A stretch of 64,000 nt of DNA from Artocarpus heterophyllus (Eukaryota; Streptophyta; Magnoliopsida; Rosales; Moraceae), in assembly GCA_025403435.1 (NCBI GenBank), contig CM046341.1, positions 17,503,319 through 17,567,318 of the forward strand. Direction: 5' to 3'. Every line of letters starts with the position of its first letter. The stretch's first letter is position 1. The notes under the pieces were generated by a model that was not told the DNA's origin, did not search any database, and was given only the letters and a program-made list of their open reading frames with translations. Below are positions 54,641 through 64,000 of the stretch, piece after piece. The position numbers were made by a program, and so were the translations under genes.

Positions 54641-56200
54641 GAAGTTCCCAACGGACAATGGGGTCGGAGTAATCAGGTCACGACAGAAGGATTCCCGAGC
54701 TTGTTATGCTAATATTATCAAGGCTGCATCAGCTTAGCAATTGGACGTCTCGGCCATCTACAAGGTTGATGAAATACAATTACTAGCTGAGCCAGCGCCT
54801 AAGATGCTTTTTGACCTTGACCTCTGTATGCCTGAGAAGGAGGTGAGGGCCACCCCTATCGAGGATTTGGTGTCGTTTAGCCTTGATCTAGCACATCCTG
54901 ACCACATAGTCTAACTTGGCTCTTAACTGAAGCTTGAGATCTGGGCCGACCTTGAAAAGCTCCTTACAGAGTATCAGGATGTGTTTGCATGGACTCACGA
55001 GGACATGCCCGGCATTGATCCTAGCATAATCTATCACTAACTTAACGTCCAACCAGACTACAAGCCGGTTATTCAGAAGAGAAGGGCCTTCAACCTAAAA
55101 AGGTATGCTGCCATTAGTGAAGAGGTCCAAAAGCTGCTAAAGGTAGGATTCATCTGAGAAGTAAAGTATCTGGAGTGGTTGGCGAACATGGTCTTACTCA
55201 AGAAGAAAAATGGGAAATGGTAGGTTTGTATAGACTACACCGAACTAAACAAGGCCTGCCCTAAGGACCGCTTCCCATTGCCCCAAATAGACCATCTCAT
55301 TGATGCAACTGTTGGGCACGAGCTACTTAGCTTCATGGACGCTTATTCCAGCTATAACCAAATATGGATGGTCGAGGAAGATTAAATAAAAATGGCCTTC
55401 ATTACTAACCAAGGGTTTTACTATTACGTAGTTATGCCCTTTGGACTTAAGAATGCCAGGACTACCTATTAATGCCTAGTAAACAAAATGTTTGCTTGGC
55501 TGCTCGGCAAAAACAATAGAGGCATACGTGGATGATATGTTAGTTAAATCCATCCAAGCAGTGGACCACATGGCCGATCTTCAAGCAAGTTTCGATATTC
55601 TTCAGGAGTATGGGATGAAACTCAACCCGGCGAAGTGCACATATGGGGTTAGCTCGGGCAAATTTCTCAGATTTCTGTTCAATCAAAGCAAAATCGAGGT
55701 CAACCCAGCCAGGGCTCAAGATGTTATAGACATGCATTCACCTCGGACAGTGAAGGAGGTGCAGAAACTTATTGGCATGGTGGGGGCTCTCTTTAGGTTC
55801 GTCTCCCGTTCTACCGACAAGTGCCATCCATTTTTTCAGGCACTCAAGGGGAGGTTTGAATGGAGCAGAGAGTGTGAGGAAGCCTTCTAGAATTTAAAGA
55901 GGTACTTAGCCACGTCCCCACTCCTATCCAAACCTTTATCAGGGGAAGTATTATATGCCTACCTCATCATGTCTGAGAAGGCTGTTAGCTCGGTCCTTGT
56001 CTGAGAAGAAGACAGAGTTCAGAAGCCAGCCTATTACACAAGCCATGTGTTTCAAGATGCCGAGGAAAGGTACCCCCAGTTGAAAAATTAGCATTTTCCC
56101 TAGTCATTTCGTCTCAAAAACTATAGCCTTATTTTCTTGGCCACACTGTACTAGTCCCGACAAAGTTCCCTCTCCGGCAAGTTCTTTAGAGTTTGGAGAT
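54641..56200 (+). pseudogene. Gypsy-2 reverse transcriptase and first RNase H
   Basis: RT pieces from 54930: the EVFAWTHEDMPGIDP-like lead, KDRFPLPQIDHLIDATVGHE, YVVMPFGLKNARTTY, then the frame 55492-55890 with AYVDDMLVKSIQAVDHMADL (YVDD catalytic site) and DMHSPRTVKEVQKLIGMVGA. The first RNase H follows in broken frames to 56200. Stops are present near 55385, 55470 and 55890. Confidence 0.85.
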
Positions 56201-56210
56201 ATCAAGATGA

Positions 56211-56640
56211 ATGGCCAAGCGGTCGGTCAAACTCGGCCAGTATGACATTCATTTTGTACCAAGGGTGGCTATCAAGGCTCACGCCCTCGTAGATTTCATT
56301 GTTGTGCAAGGCAGGCCATTAGCTAAGAAAGCACTTGTGAAAGACCCAGACACCTCTAGCTATAGTAGGGGTGATTGCGCCGCTACGCTAGAATTAGAAT
56401 GGAATCTCTTTGTGGATGGATCCTCCTATGCTGTGGATTTGGGTGTCGGGCTGGTTTTAAGAAGCCTAGATGGATATAAGACAATCTACGTACTTCGATT
56501 AGATTTCAAGGCCTCTAACAATGAGGCAGAGTACGAAGCGCTCCTGGTTGGACTTAGAATCGCCAGGGTTCTCGGGTAGACCATATAGTCATCCATAGCG
56601 ATTCTATGCTCGTCGCCCAATAGGTCACTAGGGTATTTCA
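56211..56640 (+). pseudogene. Gypsy-2 extra (archaeal-type) RNase H
   Basis: The frame 56211-56579 has EWNLFVDGSSYAVDLGVGLV and SNNEAEYEALLVGLRIARVL. The third catalytic segment (VIHSDSMLV) follows after a frame change at 56575. It is homologous to Gypsy-1 45986-46354 and supports the Tat clade. Confidence 0.85.
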
Positions 56641-57960
56641 AACCCAGTCCAAATCCATGACTGCATATTTACAAGAGGTCGGGACGTTGCTCGGACAGTT
56701 TAAATCTTATTCATTCAAACAGATCCCCAGATCAAAAAACTTTGAGGCCGATGTGCTTGCTCGACTCTCCTCGGGCCTAGGCGATAGTGAGTTAACCTCA
56801 GTCCCCATTGAAAGATTAGCCGAGCCAAGTATTAACAAAGAAGTGGCAAGTGTAGCTGAAGAGTAGGAGACCACCTGCATGGACCCGATCATCTAATACC
56901 TGACTATAGCTGAATTGCCCAATGACCGAGAAGAGGCACACTATATCCGCAACAGCTCAGCCTGGTATTCGATGATTGGTTGTAAACTATATCAATGAGG
57001 CCACAATATACTGTGTTTGAATATACAAGGCCTAGAGAAGCTCAATATCTGATGAAGGAGATCCACGAGGGGCTATGTGGTAATCATTATGGGGGTAATC
57101 CCTAGCACAAAAATGTCTCTAACAGGGGTAATATTAGCCATGGAGCAGGACTGTAAAGACTTTGTGTGGAAATTTCTAAAATGTCAACAGTTTGTGAGAA
57201 TTCCCGGGCACCATGCCGAGCCACTTACATCAGTAACATCAACGTGGCCTTTTGTTATCTTATCGAGCCCTTTCCCTAAGCCCTGTCTCAGTTTAAATAC
57301 TAGACCAAAGCTAAGTGCACAAACTTTGTGTGGAGGAACATCATTTGTCAGTTCAGAATCTCGCATACTATTGTGACCAACAACGCAAAACATTCAAATC
57401 CTTCAGTCTCCCCCGCCTATACGAACAGCTCGGCATCAAGAAGGTCTTCCCTTCTCTGAGCTACCCTCAAATCAATGGGCAAGTTGAAGCTGTCAATAAA
57501 ACAATGAAGGACAACATAAAGAAAAAAGCTTGAGGGCCTTAAAAGGGCATGGATTCATAAGCTCTCAAAGGTTCTCTAGCCCTAACGAACAACGGCCCAA
57601 ACTGCCACTGGGAGACTCCATTCTCTCTTATATATGGGGCTTAGGCTGTCATCCTGGTAGAGGTAGGATTGCTAGGCTTCAGCGTTGAGCAATACGAAGA
57701 AATTCAAAATGCTAAAGCCATGATGTCTGAACTTGATTTACTCGAGGAGAAGAGGAACCATGCTGCAGTTCGTAATGCAGCTCAGAACCAGGCCGTTGCT
57801 CGGTACTATAACAAATGGGTCCAACTAAGGAGCTTCAAAGAGGGAGATTTGGTAGTAAAGGTCACTGTTCAACAGCCCAGGCTAGGGTCCTTCGGTCTGA
57901 AGTGGGACGGACCATATAAGGTCATTGGAATTGTCCGACTAGCCACCTACTAACTATCTA
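56641..57960 (+). pseudogene. Gypsy-2 integrase
   Basis: The linker frame 56657-56866 (FKSYSFKQIPRSKNFEADVL) leads into the integrase. Its core is in pieces at 57077-57533, including YPQINGQVEAVNKTMKDNIK with the glutamate. The first catalytic aspartate region (57250-57310) is disrupted. The C-terminal frame 57669-57953 has ARYYNKWVQLRSFKEGDLVV and LGSFGLKWDGPYKV, the usual DNA-binding C-terminal segment of Tat integrases. Confidence 0.8.
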
Positions 57961-58983
57961 ACATGGAGGGCAACCTGCTTAGTCATCCTTGGAATGCCGA
58001 GCTCCTAAAAAAGTTCTTTTGCTAACTGACGCCAGAAACTCTTTTTGACCTCTGGCTATATTCTTTTTGTAACTAGGCCTACTAAACAGGACTAGAATGT
58101 AAATATTATACATCAATGAATATTTTAATTCCTACACTATTTTATTGAGCAATTCGTGTTAAGGAAGATACAAATCCCAAAGAGGGATGCCATAACTCTA
58201 GCCTGGAGTGCCAGACACTAACTCCTGAAGAGAGAGGGTCGCCCAAAACAACTGGGCTTGGGGGCTGGTCGGCATAATGCCAACTACTAATCCATCGCTG
58301 CGTGGACCACCTAGACAAAGTTGCCCTAGCACGACCATGCGTGACCAACATTAGACCTATAAAAGTTTGAATGAAGTTTAACAAGTCTAAAAGGGGCAAT
58401 AAGGTACAAGGTACCACACGCTGTTGTGCTCTGCCTGACTAAGAAATGGATTTTCCCTACTCGGCTAAACTCAATAATCACTTTTTCCTAGGAAGTTTCT
58501 TCTCGAGGAACATTTAACTTAGAAAAGTAAGACGCTTCATCACCGAGATGCTAAACTCGACGAGAATACAATTGGGAAAATGTGAGTTCACTTCGTCACC
58601 GAGATGCTAAAATTGGCGAGAATGCAATTTGGAAAATGTGAGTTTGGAATCTCTGATTCAAAAATGTTGTCTCCTGAGGAACATCCAACTTGGAAAATCC
58701 TAAACTCAATTCCTCTCCCAAGAAGCACCTAACTTCAAGGACGGAGGTTCGAAGTTCATTCCCAAGAAGCCGCCCCACAAGCTTTCAAAGAACGAAATTT
58801 TTAATCTGAAGACAGTAGCACTTGGAAAAGAGAATTCAAAGATCAAAACTAAAAGAAAATGCCGAGAAGTGATAAACTTCGAGGAAAATAAAAATTTCAT
58901 TACAGAAAGGGTGGGGAGGTACAAATAACCAGGCACCTCCCGAGCCTAGATAAAGAAAAAGGGAAGAAAATAAAAACTAAGCC
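57961..58983. other. Gypsy-2 spacer between integrase and antisense gene
   Basis: It matches the Gypsy-1 spacer (43642-44845) in reverse orientation, with repeated blocks of the type TTCTCGAGGAACATTTAACTT (58500-58800). No supported gene. Confidence 0.5.
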
Positions 58984-61501
58984 TAGGCCTTAACCCCGGC
59001 ATCACCGTTTATGCCGTCTCTGCCCTGGTTGTCCACGCCGATATCGCCATCCACTGTGCCTCACCCTGCTCTGGCTTAACAATGAGCGACTAGTCGAAGC
59101 CCGCTGCCTCAGTATGCTTCCTAATGAGGTAATCACGGACGTCAGTCACCCAAAATAGTAGTAGTCAGCATACTCCAGAGATGCCTTGAATTCCTCCATG
59201 GACTCGACAAGACGGCCGGGTAGCTCCTCCCTCAAGAATCGTTGGTGTTCGGCCCGGGAGGCCCGCAGCTGATCCTTAAGGTGGACAACCTCATCTTGGA
59301 ACTGATTAGCCTCATTCTTCGCACCTTTAGCCACCTTTCTCACCTCCTTTGCCATTGCCTTGGCTTGCTCGGCCTCCTCCTTTGCCTTCCTGGCCTCGTC
59401 TTCGGCCTAAGCAAAAGCCTCCTTGATTTGATGAAGCTCGATGTTCTTGGCCTCAAGCTCCTTGTTGACCTCAATCTTTTTGAGGGCGGTCTTCTTGTGC
59501 CTCTCCTTCTCTAGGTTAAGCTCCTTTCACCCGACCATGTAGGCTAGGTCTAAGAACGCGTAAGCTTGAAAAGATAGAAGTGAGAATGCACACGCCTAAA
59601 AGTTAAATGGAGCTCAATTTCATATTTTTAAAAACTCACCTTGGCAGCAGAGCGGAAGGCAATGCTTGAAAGGCCCTCAAAGTCCTCTCCTTAGGGGTTC
59701 TCTAAGAACGACTCCTCAAAAACAACTTCCCCAAAGTGTTTAAGGATGTGGTAGTGGTAGTTTGGTTGCCGTCTCGAGTGATCTCTTGAGGGAGGTATCA
59801 CGTCGGTGGTGATGACGGGAGGTTGGACCTGGCTTAATGAAGCCCCCGTTCTTGTTGGCAGAGGTGGGGGAACCACTTAGACTATCTGGGGTAGTTGCTC
59901 AGCCCAGGGTAGCTACTCGGACCTCGGTGGCAGCTTTGGTTTTGGGGTCCTCTTTCGCTTCGACCCAACCATTGTCTTCCCCTTTAAACGGCAAAGGCAC
60001 TCCATCAGAGCCTACCTTTCTTCTTGTGTGGTCGGCCAAGAAGACATCTCTGTAGAACCAAAAATAATCTCCCAAAGTCAAGTTGAGTTTGGCAAAAAAA
60101 AAAAAAAACTCAAAGCTCACCACCAATCAAGAGCTGGCCCGACGTGTATAAGAACCAAATAACATCCTTGAGGTCCTCGTCTGCTATAGATGACCCTGCA
60201 TCGAAGGAGCCACTTGATGAGTCCTCGGTGGATGATGATGGCTCCCTCATCGGGCACTCAGATCTGGAAGTGCTTGGTCTTGCTACCGTCGACCAGGCAG
60301 ATTGGATGTTGGAAGGAGGAATGGTTTTACTAGATTCCCAAAATCAACCATAACAGGAAAGGGTCTCTTTCCTGAGTAGGAAAGATTGCTGCCATGTGGA
60401 CTCCAGCTTGGTAAACAAGTCCTCCACTGCCCTTATAATGTGGCCCGACCCCACAGCCTCTTGGACTACACATGCCCCTGCTCGAACGTCCTCGGGTCAC
60501 ATTGGTCCGCATGGATAGCTTCATCGGCCCTGGCTAAATAATTTCCTCCGATGTAGAATCACTCAAACTTCCAAAGCTTGTCTGAGTCAGGGTTGCCCAG
60601 GATGAAGTCCTTCCTGAAGCCAGTGACATAATACCAGCCGGAGTGTCAGGGAAGCTTTTTCATCTTATACACCTATTTAAAGGCCTCCCACGGCATCTTA
60701 GTAGCCCGGTGGTACCTCCACAACATGTACATCCCGATCAGCGACCTGTAACTATTCGAGTTGAGCTGGACCAGTAGAAATTTAGGTCATTGAGTGCCCA
60801 ACGGAGGAATGAATGGAATGGCAAGCGCAGCCCGGCCCTGAAGAACTCCGCGTACAAAGTTATACACCCCTCAGGCAGAGTCAGAGGCGAATCATTGTCC
60901 TCAGGCACGATGAAAACAACGTTGTCTGGGATATCAAATTCTTGGCATAGGTCCTCGAGCTGGAATTCTGTTATTGCGCTGGAGTAGGTTGTTGTTGACG
61001 TTTGCCTATGCCAGGATACGTGATAAATGGTCACCCCCTAAACTCTAGTGACCACAACCTTCTCGGCCTCGTCTTCGACAGTGCTCTCCTTCGGCTCTGC
61101 CTCTTCGGTCGCTTGTTCCTCATCGAAGATATCCACAGTTACCCTACTGATGACTTGGACAGGGGCCCCAGAGTCTCGACCAGAGGTACTCGGGACATCA
61201 GCGGCTACCTTCAGCTCAGCCTGCTCTTGGGTTGTAACTCAAGACATGCTGGTGGTGGTGCCCTAATGTAGGGATCCCCACCCTACACGGTCTAACCAGA
61301 TGCCCCCCATCCAACAAGTCAAGGAATTCTTACTCGGGTACCGTCTCAGCATCGACCCTCAGTATTTCGGCCAGCCGGCCTGCTCCATCTTGGTCCGATG
61401 ACATTCCTTCTATGTCGACCTCCACGGAGGTTGACTCTAGGTCTTGGTGCTACTTTTGACCAGGAAATGTTAACATTTTGGGAGTCTGAAAGGTCACTCA
61501 T
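58984..61501 (-). pseudogene. Antisense gene of Gypsy-2 (Tat-type extra ORF)
   Basis: Opposite strand to gag-pol. The start MSDLSDSQNVNISWS at 61501 matches the Gypsy-1 antisense start. The segment 60738-61034 has NDSPLTLPEGCITLYAEFFRAG-like text and LRLPFHSFLRWALNDLNFYW (resembling Transposase_28). The coiled-coil part lies at 59146-59520 (EVRKVAKGAKNEANQFQDEV). Multiple stops and frameshifts break it. The plus-strand frames 60144-60353, 61002-61271 and 59242-59514 lie opposite and are by-products. Confidence 0.72.
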
Positions 61502-61650
61502 ATTTTCATGTGCTTCTCAGGAAATTACCTGATCGGGTTGTGGAAGCTTGACAAAGAAGAGTTTTGGTTTGTCAACTACGGCTCGACGGCTAAAACTCAA
61601 GAGTAGTGAAGTATGACCTTGATTGCACGTGAAAATGATAGGGAGTAAAG

Positions 61651-61662
61651 CCCTATTTATAG
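61651..61662 (-). promoter_or_regulatory. TATA box of the Gypsy-2 antisense gene
   Basis: The minus strand reads CTATAAATAGGG, 150 bp upstream of the antisense start, as in Gypsy-1. Confidence 0.65.
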
Positions 61663-61871
61663 CCGCTCTAGACGTGAAACCTGGGTGTAAAAAATGAAGA
61701 GGTGCAATGATTACGCTTATTAGGGAAGTACCTAATCGTATTGCGACACATGTTCGTTCAAGCTTTATCGTGTGACCTTTCGTCTCCCACTACCTTAGGA
61801 CACTGTTTAGGCTTCCATTCTGAGCTGACCTTACCCTCTTGGCATAGTCAACCCAGCCGAGCATCAACTAG

Positions 61872-61887
61872 GTGAACTGGGGGTTAC
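61872..61887 (+). other. Polypurine tract of Gypsy-2
   Basis: GTGAACTGGGGGTTAC directly before the 3' LTR start TGTTGGGGGTGAG. Confidence 0.85.
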
Positions 61888-62525
61888 TGTTGGGGGTGAG
61901 CTCGGCGCCTCCACTAAGGAGCCTTACTCTAGGTGATCTACCAAACAGCTCGGCAAAGCCTCGGGGAGCTAACAACTGATCCCAATGAGCTTGGATCACT
62001 TTTCCGAGGTGCTTTTCAGGGTCCTTCGGGCCACACTAGAACTGGTGGCCTCCTCAGGTTAGGCACCAGCTAAGGTCAGATTCTTGTCACTCGTAAGTAG
62101 GCTGCTACTTACATCATTGGACGATAGATGGCAGATAACTCACCATCAGATGGGAAACAATCCACCAGTGGAGGGCATGACACTTGTCTTCTGCCTTCTG
62201 ACATGCCTTGATGTGACACACGGGTCGTGGACAAAACCTACCTAACACTCAGTCCAAGTGGCAACCTATAAATAGGGTGCATTTATTGCATTCGGCAAGC
62301 ACGCTCCTTCCCACCTAACAAGTTCTCGTTCTCTACCTAGCCATGCCTGCCTTGAGTGTCAGAGAGCCCTTGTTTGTTGACTAACTCGTCTTTTCTTGCC
62401 TCTAAAGCCTCCTTCCTCTTGTTGCAAGTCCACCCGAGCAGGTAGAGACGAACAAGGAAGAGTTGTCCACCATGCGCAGTCGCACTTAGTGTTGATTCGC
62501 CGCCTTATTACGATAAGCATCAACA
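61888..62525 (+). repeat. Gypsy-2 3' LTR (638 bp)
   Basis: Ends TGTTGGGGGTGAGC and AAGCATCAACA, with a TATA box CTATAAATAGGG at 62266-62277. The reading frame 62396-62761 starts in it and runs into the flank, so it is not a gene. Confidence 0.92.
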
Positions 62526-63124
62526 GTGCCATTGTCCTCTCTCTCTCACAAACACACTCTCTCATATCTCTCAAATCTTCATCGTCCTCTCTACTTCCCA
62601 TCACAAAGCCCAACCACAAACACCCATTGCCATCGCTCAGCCCCTACTACGGGTACTCCTTAAAGCCCACCATCGGCATGCTCCATCATGGCCGTGAACT
62701 TCTGCCAGTCACCACCCTCCATCACCACCACTACAACCCTTTCAAAATGATAACTCTATAAAACAAAGTTATTTTACCATATTTTTATGTAAAAAATTGG
62801 CTTTGTCTTTGAGATTTTACTTTGTTTTAATTTATTTTCTATTTTTTTAGTTTAGTATAATTTTAATTTATTTTGTTTTATTTTGATCTAGTTTGTAATT
62901 TGCTTTGTTGTATTGTAAATAGTTTGATTCTCAAGTATGTATTTGATTAAGTAAGATTTGGGTAAAAAAATGTAATAAAAATTGTATGGTTTAGTTTTGA
63001 AGAGAAAAGAAAAGCCAACCAAGCCTAGACATGTGATATGCAAGTTAGAAAAGCAAAGCAACTAACTGACTCCTCTTTGCACTAATTTAGTGCTCAAATA
63101 CAAGGACGGCACCCAACTCCTTTA

Positions 63125-63158
63125 TTGACATTTGAGTAAGCAACAATCAAATATATTT
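63125..63158. repeat. Direct repeat, copy 1
   Basis: About 34 bp (TTGACATTTGAGTAAGCAAC onward), repeated at 63921-63955 with two changes. Words like CTATAAAGGTATT lie near both copies. Confidence 0.8.
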
Positions 63159-63920
63159 TTTGTTGATGAAAAATAGCCTTAGAGTGGCTATTTTTAAAAA
63201 CTATAAAGGTATTTTTTAAATTTAAAAAATTTATTTTAATTCTATCTCTTGCAAATTTTTTAACCAAAAAAAACATAGAAAAAAGATCATGATGCCTTTG
63301 GTTAGACTGAATTTATTTATAAAATATACTTTTCTTCTTGAGAAATTTTTTTAAAAGATATTTTTTACATTTAAAAAGACATAAGACATGAAACTTAAGG
63401 TCTTTTTGCTAAAATAAGATGTTTTGTTTTAAGATTTTTTTATGTTTAAATCTACAAAATATTTTTCATAACTATTTAAGAGTAGTTATATTCTTTTGCC
63501 TAATTGTTTTCATAAGGATGAAATTAAAATTAGTTTTTTTAAAAAAATTTAAATGATATCTTTATAGTATTGAAAAACAGATAAACAAATTGAGAAATTA
63601 ATAAGTATAATTATGTAATTAATCTTTTCAACAAATAGCTGATTTTGTCTATTTTTTATGACTTTATTGTACATATTATTATTAAAACTTTTACACACAC
63701 ATACAAATATGTGCATGTGTCTGGCGTGTGTCTATATATATATATATATGATATTGATTTTTTGTTTACTATCTACAATTAGTTACCCAAAAATGTAACA
63801 ATTAATGAATGTATATAAGAAAAAAAATACTTGAAAGAACCACACAATTTGAATTCGTATCGACGCGAATGATTGTTAGTTAACTTAAAATTCTATTTTA
63901 AGGGGACTATAAAGGTATTG

Positions 63921-63955
63921 TTGACATCTGAGTAAGCAATAATCAAATATATTTT
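63921..63955. repeat. Direct repeat, copy 2
   Basis: Second copy of the 34-bp repeat, followed by AT-rich sequence. Confidence 0.8.
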
Positions 63956-64000
63956 ATTCTAATATAATTAAAATTAAAAGGAGGGCCCACCAAAACTTGC

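Larger units (their letters stand above)
51738..62525 (+). mobile_element. Gypsy-2, Ty3/gypsy Tat-type, both LTRs present
   Basis: 5' LTR 51738-52374, primer site 52378-52393, gag to integrase on the plus strand, antisense gene 58984-61501 on the minus strand, polypurine tract 61872-61887, 3' LTR 61888-62525. It is flanked by a 5-bp duplication. Same family as Gypsy-1 but in the opposite orientation and clearly diverged from it. Nearly every domain is broken by stops. Confidence 0.9.
62531..64000. other. AT-rich right flank without a supported gene
   Basis: The first 230 bp are pyrimidine-rich with CTCTCTCTCTCACA and CACCACCAC runs. The rest is AT-rich with poly-A/T tracts, a (TA)n tract at 63733-63749, and one direct repeat (63125 and 63921). 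No frame longer than about 60 codons looks coding. Confidence 0.5.

Noticed and set aside
62396..62761. A 121-codon plus-strand frame rich in Ser, Pro and His
   Set aside because: Its first third is Gypsy-2 LTR sequence and the rest is a low-complexity CT/CA-rich flank.

Overview
The window is plant nuclear DNA, almost certainly from an angiosperm and probably a eudicot. It holds LTR retrotransposons of typical plant lineages (Ty1/copia primed by initiator-Met tRNA, Ty3/gypsy of the Tat type with an antisense gene, a Tekay-like chromovirus LTR), a broken F-box gene, and genes for small secreted IDA/PIP-type peptides. There are no operons, rRNA or tRNA genes that I can see. Most long reading frames are decayed retroelement domains.

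Layout. Bases 1-2730 hold the 3' end and long LTR of a chromovirus. Bases 3008-9789 hold two head-to-tail copies of one Ty1/copia family (Copia-A, minus strand) sharing an LTR. The right copy is complete and ends inside an F-box gene, of which 9790-10421 remains. Bases 10422-12430 are AT-rich, with an inverted-repeat (hAT-like) element at 10731-11276. Bases 12431-24048 are four head-to-tail units of about 2.97 kb (the last 2.71 kb). Each unit carries one intact 106-codon gene (minus strand) for a secreted precursor with two IDA/PIP-like proline-rich peptide motifs, called IDL-A here.

Bases 22705-50876 are a three-level nest. Gypsy-1 (Tat type, minus) inserted with target duplication ATTTT. 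Copia-1 (minus) inserted into the left LTR of Gypsy-1 with target duplication GCGAC. Copia-2 (minus, 28596 to about 37830) inserted into the leader of Copia-1. Gypsy-1 landed at the start codon of a second, decayed peptide gene (IDL-B): its coding remnant lies left of the nest and its promoter right of it, now 28 kb apart. The tandem units contain the Gypsy-1 and Copia-1 left ends, so the 3-kb duplication happened after both insertions, with its breakpoint inside the Copia-1 LTR. A 285-bp MITE with a 9-bp target duplication is present in units 1-3 but absent from unit 4, which orders the duplications. Bases 51738-62525 are a second Tat-type element (Gypsy-2, plus strand) with both LTRs and a target duplication. 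It sits in what may be a CACTA transposon end. Bases 62531-64000 are AT-rich with no convincing gene.

The peptide genes are the only intact host-type genes. By family they would act as apoplastic ligands of leucine-rich-repeat receptor kinases (IDA with HAESA/HSL2, PIP with RLK7). This is family knowledge; nothing in the sequence shows expression or receptor. Element lineages and domain calls rest on motif recognition, without database searches.
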